A stretch of DNA of 64,000 bases, from assembly GCA_022829145.1 (NCBI GenBank), contig CM040765.1:18697292-18761291 (forward strand). The letters run 5' to 3'. This document shows, piece after piece, positions 54,301 through 64,000 of the stretch (position 1 is its first letter; every line of letters begins with the position of its first letter). The position numbers were made by a program, and so were the translations under genes. This stretch comes from Albula goreensis. Taxonomy: Eukaryota; Chordata; Actinopteri; Albuliformes; Albulidae. The notes beneath the pieces were generated by a model. That model did not search any database. It was given only the letters and a program-made list of their open reading frames with translations, and was not told where the DNA came from.

Positions 54301-57300
54301 GGGCTAAACAGACAGCTGCGTAGAGAGCTGGCGGGCGGGCGAAATAACGCTGCGCTTGAGCCCGTTGAGTCGAATCGGCTCTCATCAGAGACAATTATTT
54401 AAATGCCTCTTCTGTTCTCGTCGACAGCGCAGCTATCTGCAGTGTACGGTTCCCCCTCTGTGCGTTCGGCTCCCCCTGTGTGTTTCTGTCCCCTGGGGCG
54501 AGACCAGCCTCAGAAAGCTCCGGACAGTATCCAGCGGCAAATCCCGAACATGTAAATGAATCAGGAAAAATGTAAGCTATGCACGTCATGCGTTGTAAAT
54601 GACCTGTCTCAACGTCTGCCGGCTGCACACAGGTTCATTTTGCTTGTACCTGAGAGGGACAAATGCGGGGAGCGTAAACTATCCATGAACTACACTGACA
54701 GATACAGTCTCAGTTTCTGCTTAAAGCTGGTATCAGTGCTATTCCGATGTAATGCTCTCCCATCACATCTTTAATCTCTGTCACGATTTTAATCAGTCTG
54801 TCAGTGGAATGCTCACAGGTATTCCTCAATTATATTTATTTTGGCTCGAGCGCTGCAATAGCTGTTTTAACCTCGATGCCAAGCGCTCGCGCTCACGCTC
54901 CCACGGAGCCTCTGGAGAACATGCGCTGATTTTTTTGAATGAGAGCAGGATGTCTTCAAGCTTATTGGTGGCCTGGAGTTTCTGAGGATGGATTTGATTG
55001 GGTCATTTACCATCAGAGAAAGTTTCTGCATCCGAAGAGCTCATTCACATTGGAGTGCGACCTACATAATATTATGGAAAGGTGTGCTAACTGAGTTTAT
55101 CATTGGTTTATCAAGCAAAGGGCATCCATGAAACTGGCCATTGCACTGGGTTATGCAACAATTGAGATATAAAAACAGGAGTTATAAAACCGAGGCTAGT
55201 GTTGCATTACCACTGTGTTATTACTAAATCTACAGTGAAAAGTAATAGTCTGGTCACTGAAGCCCAATGTCCTGACTAAATGTAAGTAAGCAAAAACACA
55301 CGCACATGCCCAGTGACCAATAGAAAAACTCATGCTGTCTCTCACTATTGCACTCACTCACTCATTTTGTAGCCTGTTTTATCACTACAGAGGCTCAAAC
55401 GGTTAGTGACAGACTCCTCCACCTCCTCTGTCCACCATTCCAGGGCTGTCTAAATCCCCCAAAAGTAACCACAGTATCTCCTGTGACTACTAGGTGGCAG
55501 AAATTTTTCTGCACCACTTCCATTCTTGTTTTTGAATGCCTTTGTCTTCCTTAAGAAACAGAATATCCCTAAATTACTGCAGTTAAGACTTAGAAATCTC
55601 ACCTACTCCCCTAACCCTTCTCCTCTTATCCTCAGGGTGAGGGATACAGAAACATGTTTTTGATTGTTTTTTTCTTAAATGCAAGGAGACAGCAGAATGT
55701 TTGGCTGTTGCCACAGGAAAGGTAGTGAACGGTATTAAATAAAGATCAGAGAGATTTGTAAGACCTGCTTGGGGCTAACTCTCCCTCTGAAATAAACCTC
55801 CTCACACAACCCCCCCCCCCAAAAAAAGCCAATTAACACAACTATTTCCTCTAAATTCTGTGGAGGAAATTGGCTGTGATAATGCAAAGGAGATTATCTA
55901 GATCCTATAAGCAGCATTCCGTCACAGACATTCCACCCCCACCCACCCCCACCCCCCAGGGATAAGGGATGAGGAAACCCTGGTGCTGGGGTGGGGGGGA
56001 GGGGGGTTGTTATTGTTGTTCTAACACAGAAAATAAGGGGCCTCATGTAGCAGAGGCACATGTTTGTGGTGCAGCTGTGAGTCATGTGTCTGGGTACTGG
56101 AGTCTCTGCTGCATTGTATTGGCCAAAGGCCGGAGGCCCACATTTGGCTCAGACTCAATGGGGAAAGATAGGTGCCAAGCCAGCCAAAAATCAATGCTCT
56201 CATTCCCACAATTCCATGAACCAAGTCTTATTCCTGCGATAGGGTGAGGCAGTATGTGAATGGTGACGCATCTGCGATGTGCAAAAGAAGCAAGGGCTGG
56301 TTGTTATGTGAATAGGAGGAGTCACATTCGTATGGCTTCATTCTAGTCTATAGATGGGCTGATAAAAAAAAGGAGAAAACCAAAATACCCCATAGAGAAT
56401 AATTAAAACTTACACTTTGAAGTAAATGACTGTTTAAGGTACTGCACTTGCACTTTCAGTCTTTGATGTTTCTCAATTGTCACTATAAAACACTATTGCA
56501 TTTGACCCTGTAAACCCATGCTGTGCAGAGAAACAAAATTGTGGAATAAATTGCCTTGTGCTCGAGTCATCATTGAAGATGTGGTATCAAGCTGTCTGTC
56601 AAAGCATGGTACTAAATTTTATGTTCGGTTATTAAAAAGAAAACCCAGAAAAAAGTAACACTAACTGTAATCACACCTAATTATGGGAGATGGACTTAAT
56701 CCATTTTGGATGATGTAGTTAATTGGATGATTTGCTTAATTGCCCATTTCTTTTGTCAAGTAATTGGCAATGAACAGACTTATTATTCGACTGTTGCTTG
56801 CATCTGTGTTAGCAGGGCTGGCACCAAAGGGCACATGCATACCCACTGAAGAAGCGGGCGCGGTCTGGTCACACCCAGGATACGCTGAAGGAGGTGTCCC
56901 ACCCGAAGGGCCCCCTTGCGGCCATGACCCCCAAGGAATGGCTCAGACCCGTGGAACCCTCCCCGCTGCGGCGTACCAGACTTCCCCTCTCAGAAGAGGG
57001 GCGCGCACCGGCAGACAGCGGCAGAAACGATTTGTCCTGTTCGGGGGCCGCTGGGACAAGACTGACCTCACATATAAGTAAGAGATGATATTAAGGAGTA
57101 GCAGTTGTTGTAGTTGTACTAGCACCATTTGTAGTTGTTGTAGTTGTAGTTTTTGTAGTGGCAATGTAGTATAATGGTTGAGGTATAGGTGATTGTTGTG
57201 GGTTGGCTTCCCAGGGTGGTACTTCATCTGTATTGCTTCAGTAAATACGTAGCTAAATGTAAATGTAACTGTACCTGTTAGCCTAGCATGGGGGACAGGG

Positions 57301-58016
57301 TTTATTACATGTTAGTAAGGTGTGAATATAAATGTAACTGTTGGTGTTAGCCTAGCATTGGGAGGCAGGGTTTATTACATGTTAGTAATGTGTAAATATA
57401 AATGTACCTGTACCTGTTAGCCTAGCATGGGGGACAGGGTTTATTACATGTTAGTAATGTGTAAATATAAATGTACCTGTACCTGTTAGCCTAGCATGGG
57501 GGACAGGGTTTATTACATGTTAGTAATGTGTAAATGTAAATGTACCTGTACCTGTTAGCCTAGCATGGGGGACAGGGTTTTATCTCAGCACGTAGCCTGT
57601 TAGTGACTTCTGCATGATGCGGTCAGGCCCTGAATTGTGTGAATGTGAGATGGGGGAGACGAGGCAGAGAGGATGAGGGTGTCAGGCTGGGTGTGCGTGC
57701 CATCAGGCTGTGTGTGCGTGCCATCAGGCTGGGTGGGCCTGTTGTCAGGCTGGGTGGGTGGGCTGGATCCTGGGAGCTGTGTGCGTCTGTGTGGTTGCAT
57801 GTGTGGGTATGTGAGTGAGAGTGTGTAACATGTGTGTGTATAATCTCATCTGCCATGTGTGTGTGTGTGTGTGTGTGTGTCGCGTGTGGGTATGTGCATG
57901 ATCGAGTTGAAGAGATGTGTTGGACTCTAACCAGTCATGTGTACAAGCGTTTTCATGCCTGGCTGTGTTTGCATATATGTATGTGATGTGATAGAGTCTA
58001 ATCTCTTGTATGTGTG

Positions 58017-58051
<35 letters not shown>

Positions 58052-61000
58052 GTGTCAGGATCGTGCGCTTCCCTTTACAGATGAGTCAAGAGAAGGTGCG
58101 GAGTATCCTGCGTGAGGCTAGCCAGGTGTGGAGTGACGTCACCCCCCTCACCTTCACCGAGGTCACCCACGGTCGCGCTGACATCATCATCGACTTCACC
58201 AGGTAACTGACCAGCTGACTAACATTTCGCCCAACGTAGCTTTGCCAGAGCATGTTCTCAAGGTCAGCTTAGGTTATCATTAATCTTTGCGAGGCTCTGT
58301 ACGACACACACACACGCGTTGTATATTTGTGTTTTTTTCTCTGTCCCAGCCCCTGTAATCTGATCTATGTGATGTGCAAACGTTCACAGCGCCTAAAGAT
58401 AAAGATGCCAGGCTTGCACTGCGGGAGGCAAAGAATGGGCTTCCAGCCAGCAGGAATAAATAAGCGGTTTTAGCGAAGCATAGAGAGGACTGCGTGTGTA
58501 GCAGGTCATTACTCTGTCAGAACAGAGCCGCTGAGAGAGGCACGCAGCTCATAATTTACCAGCTCACACGATCCAAAACACAGTGGACCGCACTGCTTTT
58601 GCAACTTTCCACCAGGATACAGAAAAAAACAATAGGAAGTGCAGAGATGGGAGGGAGTATTTGTTTAAAAGTTTATTTCAAAAACATCACAAATATCGTA
58701 AAATCGAAAAAACAACTTGTATAGCTGTGAGTATGCTGTTCCTGCAGTCCCATTGGTTTCAGGTCATTATCATGCTCATAAAGTAGTTTATCGTTTTATG
58801 CTCCCACTCTGTTGAGGGAATTGTGAGAAGTAGTAAAGAACTGTTGGTTTATGAGCATGGCAAGGCCTGACTTGTATGCTAGGGCCTAATCGTGAGCCGA
58901 ATCCCACTTCAGATCGGATCCTTATTTAACGCACTTTTCGCAGCTCCGGATCAAACTTATCCGCCCCACAGCAACAACACTCTCCTTTAGAGCCATGGAA
59001 GAAACAGAGACCAATGGTGTACAGTCTGTGGATCTGGAGTAACATGATGATGTCAACATATTTAGTTCACATGGCCGCAGGTGCCAGGTTGGCCACTAGT
59101 GGCAGCTAGAGAGTGCTGAGACTCATGAGCGCAACCAGCTTAACTGTTCTCCTTTGTGGAGAGCCAGAGGGAATTATGGGACATTTGAGAGTCTGCTCCC
59201 CTGCTGTAGGCAATCAGATAAACTAAATTCTCCCAGGTTTTATTTCTGTTAGTCTACGGTACATGTAGATGACTCTGTCCAGTGTGGTTTTCACTGACAC
59301 ATCCCATACTGCTTCTCAGCAAAGCCATCTGAGCCACTAAAGCAGTGAGCCTTGGAAATGTTTGTAGGCATGTCTTACATATAAAATTTAGCACATGCTC
59401 TGGTCTGGCATTAATTACAGAGCTTACATTTCCGCACTGTACTGTCCTGGATTTCTTCGCATGCTATTTCTTACCGTTTTTATGAAAATCTGCAGTAGCA
59501 GTAGAATTCTGTCCCAGCTGAACCTCTGTCACACTGAGTAAGCTTCAGGCAGTGTACTGTACCGAGGCACCCCAGGAAAGCTGCTCACTGAACAATGAGC
59601 TTGTGAAATAGGGTGGGGTCGGGGCTGCTGTGGGCTCTGCTTTCAGTCTTTCACGTTTGATTTTCCAGGTGTAGCAGGGAAACTGTGCAGGTACTGTGCC
59701 CATGTACTTTACCTCTGCTGCTTCTGTAAATATTCAGCTTAGCAAACAAACTGGTCCTACCCCAATAAATCACACTGCTGAACATGCAGACCTGGGCACT
59801 CCAAATATGCGTGTGAAATACTTCCAAACTTCAGATTAAATCTGGCAAAATTTCTGAGAATGTTACCAACTAAATCAGAATATGATCACATCAGAAATCA
59901 TTTTGTCATGGATATCGCAGAAAATAGATGTTTCTGGTAATCGCCTGCGTATGTCTGCCGGACTTTTACTGGTTTCAGAAGGGTTAATGGTTTCAGAAGG
60001 GTATTGTAAATAATTGTTTGACTGAGGTGTGGAGACTTGCAAGACGGGGAATTTGCCATGCAAACCTATTAGTCAGAAGTGATAAGAATAACTTTTTGGT
60101 GTAAACAGTTTCAAAGGTCAAAATTCTCTGGGTGGGGTTCTCTCTTCAGCATTTTAAAACTTTCAAACCTGGCCAGTTTGACAGACTGCATATTAAAACT
60201 TAAAGTGCAATTTATGGATATGCTAAACCTGCATGTTGTCCCTTTCAAACAAATAAATACACAATCAAAGTTATAGATGGAAACTTGGTAATATTCCATG
60301 CTGATACCGGTTTTAAGTTTTTATTTTAGAATAGAGAGCTGCCAGTGCTTGAAAGAGCCTGTCGGGTCATGTAGTGGAGGCAGGGACTCTTGCAGTGTTC
60401 GAGTCCAGGCCTGAAGCAGTGCTGGATGCAGCCTGGTCTACAGGATTTATGATGGACCTGAATGGGCTGAATGGGGCCTGTGTTCCTATACATAAATAAA
60501 TAAATAAGTGAATAAATGAAGGGATGAAGGGAGCGTTGATGGGAGGAGTGATCCTGGGGAGCTGAGGACGGCTCCGGGCGGTCGGCTTTATCTCCTCGTT
60601 GCTGGAATCCCCACCAAGTCGCTGATGACAGGATGCGAAGACGTTCAAAAGGAGCAAAAGTCGGCTGTTGAAATTTTCATGGCTTTTACAACCTTTTATT
60701 TACATCCCCAACCCCCCCCCCCACCCCCGTGTCTCTGTCTCCTCTCTCGCTGACTCTCTGTCTCTCTCCCCCTCTCTCTATCTCATTCCCTCAGTCTGTC
60801 TCTCCCTCCCTCTCTCTCTCTCTGTTATCTTTACCCTACCTCTATCTCTCCCTCTCTCTGCAAGCCTTCCTCACCCATTCCTTCTCTCTGCCCCCTCTGT
60901 CCCTCTATCTCTCTTTCTCTCTCCATCTGTCTATCTTTATCATCCTTCCTCTCTCTCCCCCTCTCTCTCCCTCTTTCTATCATCCCTCCTCTCTCTCTCT

Positions 61001-64000
61001 GTGACTGTGCCGCAGCTGTTACCTTCACAGTCCTGGTGGTCGTTTCCTCACGTCTTCACTGAGAGCAACATTAAACGAATGACAGGAGTCCTGATAATGA
61101 TAACGTAAGAGTTCAAAGCTCTCATCCGTCTTTCATTTCTCATTTTCCATTTAATTTTTTCCCTCCTTTTTTCTCTCCATCAACCCCTCCCATTAAGAAT
61201 CTCCCCCAAAGAGTCAGGAGGACATTATGGCGCCACACACGTTTTCTCGAACTCACGCAACATCAAGCCATATCGCTGTTTTTCCACTCTGAGAATATTA
61301 CAGCTGTCATATACTGCATTTGCTGAGTGAGCTTACAGTATGTTCAGTTCATGAACCTGGAGGCAACCGGTCCATGTACCTGCAGGTACTGGCCACCAGA
61401 GGCCAGTAAAGAGCATTGGAACTGATGCTTTTAACTGGCTTACCCACCATTTCACTCTGGGTGGTTCTAAGCCAGTTGTTGCCTCCCCAATGTGAACCTC
61501 TGGCCATAGCTATTGATACTCCAACTGAAACCCAAAGGCCATCATTGCCCTAACTCTCTTAGCAAGCTTTTTTTGAAGCCAGTTTTTAACCCCATCTCCT
61601 TGTTTGGAATATTCACTTGTGTTGAAATTGTAAGTGAAGAGCTGTCCATCTGGATCAGAGCATCTGCTTGCAGGCACTTACTGACACTATCAATGTCTGT
61701 TTGTTGCACCGCTGTGTGAGCTGTTCGGTAACACATGGATCTGATGTGCTAGCGTTTCTTCATGTTGTCGAACTAATGCAAGTCACATTTAATTAAAAGT
61801 GACTGCTCAAATGGCAAAAAATGTGAAACGTAAATGAAACGTAAATATTTACAGAGACTCTGGCGCGTACGAGCGCTCTGTAAAACACGAAGAGGAAACG
61901 GGCTGCTGTGCACATTTGCTAAGTCAGCAGGAATGTCCCGCTGCGGCAGAAACTATGCCCAGAGGGAGATTGGCGCGGAGAGCTGATTTTGGGGCGTGGC
62001 AGGTGAAAGTGAGTCAGACAGTATGTGAAAGTGAGAGGTGGCAGGGCCAGTGGGAGGCTAATGTTCACAGCAAGAAATGTGATTGGGTGTTTGAGTCTCA
62101 GCCGAGCCATTACCAACTATAGCTGGAGGTTCTCAATGGCGGTTTAAAGTGATGGAAGACATGTGAACACATCTCAGAGTTATTACACTTAGTTGTAGGT
62201 TAATCTACAGCTTCGTACCTGTCTGGCTCGTTGGTCTAGGGGTATGATTCTCGCTTCGGGTGCGAGAGGTCCCGGGTTCAAATCCCGGACGAGCCCTGAC
62301 AAGTTAAATGGTAGGTAGTTCTTTAGGTGTTCTTTACAAAATGACAAAAAAGGCTCTCTAAAAGTTTGAAAACTCAACTTTCAATGTTGTATGGTGACTT
62401 GAACGTAGAATAGGACACATCATTGCGATCTACAGCAAGATACTAAGTCTAAATGGCTTTGGTAAATATCACAGCCTTACAAATGGGTGATGAGTACTGT
62501 AAGCTGTGTAAGTTTCTCTAGGTAGGAGCATGTTAAATGGTGTTAAAAATTTAAAATGTTGTTGCTGTTTATTGATTCTTTAGTCAGTGTTTCAGCTGTA
62601 AACAAAGTTACAGTGTGTGCAAAAATCATGAAATCTGATTGGTTCCAGAAAGCTTGAGCAAGAGTAAGCTTGGGCTGGGTTGACTTGAATCAATACATCA
62701 GTTTGCGTCACCTTTACAAAATGAACATTTATGAAAAATAGCTAGCGTTGGTTTATAAGCAGCACACGGTCTGGACTAATTAGAGGACTTGCATAAGATC
62801 AGAGTGTGAAGCTGTTTGGTCTTAAAAACTGAGAAATGAATGCCGCTGTGTTTAATTGACAGGTACTGGCATGGGGATAGCCTGCCTTTCGATGGCCCTG
62901 GTGGAATTTTGGCCCACGCCTTTTTTCCCAGAACGCACCGGGAAGGAGATATCCACTTCGACTACGATGAGACTTGGACTGTGGGCAACGGTATTGGTGA
63001 GTGTGGACGGGTCCACAGAGTGTGTCCAATTAAACCCCGAGAAGGGAGATTGGAATTTGGGGTTAACCAATCAAAACTCAGGTCAGCCAGGAAGACGCAA
63101 AAGGCCCAGTGTGTGCTCTGTGCTCACCCATCAACTTCCCTATATCCACCAACCATGAACCTGCTGCTCACCCATCAACCTATAATAACAATTTTGCTAT
63201 TCACCCATTACCAATCATAGGGCTGTTTCAGTCTACAGGAGGGGATACATAGCTGAAAAACATCAGAATGAGTAAAGAAATCCTATCCCCCAGGTACAAA
63301 CCTTCTCCAGGTGGCAGCTCATGAGTTCGGCCATGTCCTGGGCCTTCAGCACTCTCCGGTACCCGGTGCGGTGATGTCACCATTCTACAGCTTCGCATAC
63401 CCCCTGCAGCTGAGTGAGGATGACAAAAGGGGCATCCAGCACCTCTACGGCCAGCGCCATGACAACCCCAGGCCACACAGCCCCACAGAGCCACGCTCCA
63501 CCCACCCCCACATCACGGAGACCAATGAGATCCTCACCAGTGCAGTGAGTGTGCTTGTACTGCCCCCTACAGGCCCATTCCTATACACAAATTCACACAA
63601 AGGCACACGTGCATGCACACACACAGACGTGAACAGACACATGCAAATATGCTCACACAAGCTAACGTGCACACACCCAGACACAGTAACACATACACAC
63701 ACACACGCAAATACTTGCATATACAATACACAAATGTATATGCACACATGCTACCATACGCACCACATATGTCCATGCATACATACTATCATAAATACAT
63801 AGACACACACACACACCAGCTCTCAAAATCAAAACTGCATCATGTGTATGGCAGGAGATGCTGTAAAGCTGAAACTCAAATAGCATCCATGCCCAGCTGG
63901 TTCTCCCTCCCTCTCTGTAGCCGGATGCCTGTCACTCAGCGTTTGACGCAGTCTCTATGATCCGGGGCGAGCTCTTCTTCTTCAGGTCGGGCTACGTGTG
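48393..64000 (+). CDS. mmp11: Matrix metalloproteinase 11 / stromelysin-3 (exons 48393-48512, 56816-57077, 58059-58202, 62863-62996, 63294-63544, 63921->64000), 3' incomplete, exon 2 frameshifted
   Basis: Secreted zinc endopeptidase activated inside the cell by furin; in vertebrates it is expressed by stromal cells during remodelling. Exon 1 starts [19 protein letters not shown], a signal peptide. Exon 2 holds the prodomain, the cysteine switch PRCGVPD and the furin site RQRQKR followed by FVLFGGRW. Exon 3 covers [13 protein letters not shown] and exon 4 [20 protein letters not shown] and HFDYDETW (structural metal ligands). Exon 5 has the catalytic zinc motif [11 protein letters not shown] (63320-63352), the Met-turn AVMSPFYSF and the hinge. 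Exon 6 begins the hemopexin domain ([22 protein letters not shown]) and is cut by the window end. Splice phases agree. Exon 2 shows two one-base shifts, described separately. Mature-domain identity is certain. Confidence 0.95.
48664..48778. repeat. (ACAT)n microsatellite
   Basis: About 27 nearly perfect ACAT tetranucleotide units in mmp11 intron 1, 150 bp after exon 1. Isoleucine-histidine-threonine-tyrosine open frame is an artefact. Confidence 0.97.
48780..52130. other. mmp11 intron 1, left part
   Basis: No nested gene recognised. The open frame near 49530-49817 has no splice partners or known motif. A SINE-like fragment lies near 50955-51140. Everything else appears unique, AT-rich intron sequence. 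Confidence 0.5.
50955..51140 (+). repeat. Degenerate SINE-like fragment
   Basis: Ends in GTAAGTTGCTTGTAAGGCTG then TCTGCTAAATGCAATG, which matches the end of the fish SINE conserved segment (TAAGTCGCT...CGTCTGCTAAATGC). The upstream head is too diverged to define. Confidence 0.45.
52138..52264. repeat. (CA)n-rich repeat
   Basis: CA runs separated by AATCCATCACAAGCACAATC and a second near-copy of that spacer about 70 bp later. Confidence 0.85.
52425..52985. repeat. 52-bp minisatellite, about 11 units
   Basis: Core ACACACAGTACTGCATGAGA then GAGCCAGTGGCTATTTTACA and CCCTACAGGCC. Units are 46-52 bp and nearly identical; two shortened ones (ACAATGCAAGAGCC and ACAATAGAAGAGCC) share the same deletion. 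Because the unit is often 52 bp, one base short of 17 and a third codons, long open frames appear in several frames. They are not genes. In mmp11 intron 1. Confidence 0.97.
53413..53463 (+). other. Potential G-quadruplex run
   Basis: Within 50 bp the plus strand has G runs of 3, 6, 7, 11-12 and 3 bases separated by short loops (GGGTGGGGGGCTGGGGGGG, then the long run). This meets the usual four-tract rule. It is on the mmp11 sense strand, so the pre-mRNA could also fold. Confidence 0.7.
55932..56007. other. C-rich and G-rich tracts in inverted arrangement
   Basis: CCACCCCCACCCACCCCCAC (55934 on) and GGGGTGGGGGGGAGGGGGG (55988-56006) are near reverse complements 28 bp apart. They could pair as a hairpin, or give a G-quadruplex on each strand. 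Confidence 0.6.
56816..57077 (+). other. mmp11: mmp11 exon 2, three frames used in turn
   Basis: From the acceptor (NAGNAG-type TAGCAG, so exon start 56813 or 56816) the frame set by exon 1 reads through [13 protein letters not shown]. The cysteine switch PRCGVPD is encoded one frame on (56961-56981). [13 protein letters not shown] is encoded one frame further (from 57010). Each step equals one extra base, and candidates are the C run at 56961-56964 and the G run at 56998-57001. As written, the frame would end shortly after exon 2. All three blocks match what a stromelysin-3 proregion should contain, so the exon is real and the frame breaks are either sequence errors or mutations. Confidence 0.85.
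57165..57262 (+). repeat. SINE-like fragment
   Basis: GTAGTATAATGGTTGAGGTA (A-box-like), GTTGTGGGTTGGCTTCCCAGG (weak B-box-like), TGTATTGCTTCAGTAAATACG and a TAAATGTAAATGTAAC tail. Same landmarks as 40155-40335. It sits just before, and may have seeded, the 57250-57590 minisatellite. Confidence 0.5.
57250..57590. repeat. About 76-bp minisatellite, 4-5 units
   Basis: Core TGTACCTGTTAGCCTAGCAT then GGGGGACAGGGTTTATTACA and TGTTAGTAATGTGTAAAT with a variable number of AAATGTA steps. Located in mmp11 intron 2, about 170 bp after exon 2. Confidence 0.95.
57680..57765. repeat. 22-bp tandem repeat
   Basis: Three to four units of TCAGGCTGGGTGTGCGTGCCA, the last ones with GGGTGGGCCTGTTG. Confidence 0.85.
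57855..58056. repeat. (GT)n repeats running into the exon 3 acceptor
   Basis: GT runs at 57857-57880 and 58009-58055 with unique sequence between. The second run directly abuts the CAG acceptor of mmp11 exon 3 and stands where a polypyrimidine tract would be. Confidence 0.9.
60360..60505 (+). repeat. SINE-like element, family B
   Basis: GGTCATGTAGTGGAGGCAGG (A-box-like), GCAGTGTTCGAGTCCAGGCC (good B box), CTGAAGCAGTGCTGGATGC, TGAATGGGCTGAATGGGGCC and an ATAAATAAATAAATAA tail. Parallels the copy at 7925-8080. Together they define a second tRNA-headed SINE family in the window. Confidence 0.6.
60705..61012. repeat. (CT)n-rich polypyrimidine tract
   Basis: About 300 bp of CT runs interrupted by CCCTC, TATCTC and TCTGTC steps in mmp11 intron 3, preceded by a C run. 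Serine-leucine open frames are artefacts. Confidence 0.93.
62225..62296 (+). tRNA. tRNA-Pro (anticodon CGG)
   Basis: A 72-nt standard tRNA in mmp11 intron 3, same strand as mmp11. Acceptor GGCTCGT/ACGAGCC with discriminator C, A box TGGTCTAGGGGTATG, anticodon stem CTCGC/GCGAG with loop TTCGGGT (anticodon CGG at 62257-62259), T arm CCCGGGTTCAAATCCCGG. Essentially identical to vertebrate tRNA-Pro-CGG. No intron. No TTTT in the next 90 bp; TTCTTT steps may act as weak terminators. Confidence 0.97.
63570..63830. repeat. CA-rich degenerate repeat in mmp11 intron 5
   Basis: Scattered ACACACAC, CACGTGCATGCACACA and ATACATAGACACAC steps. Low-complexity; overlapping frames are artefacts. Confidence 0.7.

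Larger units (their letters stand above)
53000..56760. other. mmp11 intron 1, right part
   Basis: No exon found. G-rich tracts at 53413-53463 and 53577-53600, and a C-rich/G-rich inverted pair at 55932-56007. The stretch 54040-54560 has higher GC and several CpG than the rest of the intron and might be regulatory. No conserved frame. Confidence 0.5.

Noticed and set aside
57600..57856. Minus-strand threonine-proline rich frames
   Set aside because: Translation of the 22-bp tandem repeat and neighbouring GT tracts.

Overview
This is nuclear DNA from a ray-finned (teleost-type) fish. Evidence: compact spliced vertebrate genes with GT-AG introns, eukaryotic tRNA genes with A and B boxes, long CA/GT, GA and ACAT microsatellites, many minisatellites, and scattered copies of a tRNA-headed SINE with a conserved segment typical of fish genomes. 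I cannot name the species.

Six protein-coding genes can be reconstructed exon by exon. From left to right: snrpd3 (+, coding 1639-3990), a spliceosomal Sm protein; p2rx4a-like (-, 11715-5398), an ATP-gated channel in 12 exons; a theta-class glutathione S-transferase (-, 20475-15851); ddt (-, 25249-24261), D-dopachrome tautomerase; chchd10 (-, 30225-27186), a mitochondrial twin-CX9C protein; and mmp11 (+, 48393 to beyond 64000), stromelysin-3, which runs off the right edge within its first hemopexin exon. In human, SNRPD3, the GSTT genes, DDT, CHCHD10 and MMP11 all lie in 22q11.23, so the window is an ancient linkage block with a P2X4 gene (human 12q24) inside it.

The 18 kb between chchd10 and mmp11 has no recognised gene. 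It holds repeats, two tRNA-Gln(CTG) genes in a tandem duplication of about 588 bp, and one tentative three-exon minus-strand gene at 45147-44056 with consistent splice phases and a protein-like C-terminus that I do not recognise. A second tentative gene fragment lies at 24120-23625, downstream of ddt. A tRNA-Pro(CGG) gene sits inside mmp11 intron 3.

The most notable reading results are reading-frame breaks in otherwise conserved exons. p2rx4a exon 3 lacks one base. mmp11 exon 2 uses three frames in turn: a plausible prodomain frame, then the cysteine switch, then the furin site. Each change sits at a short homopolymer or run of identical bases. Assembly indels are the simplest explanation, but real polymorphism or gene decay is not excluded. 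The genes share neighbourhood, not a pathway. Nothing here is viral, bacterial or CRISPR-like.
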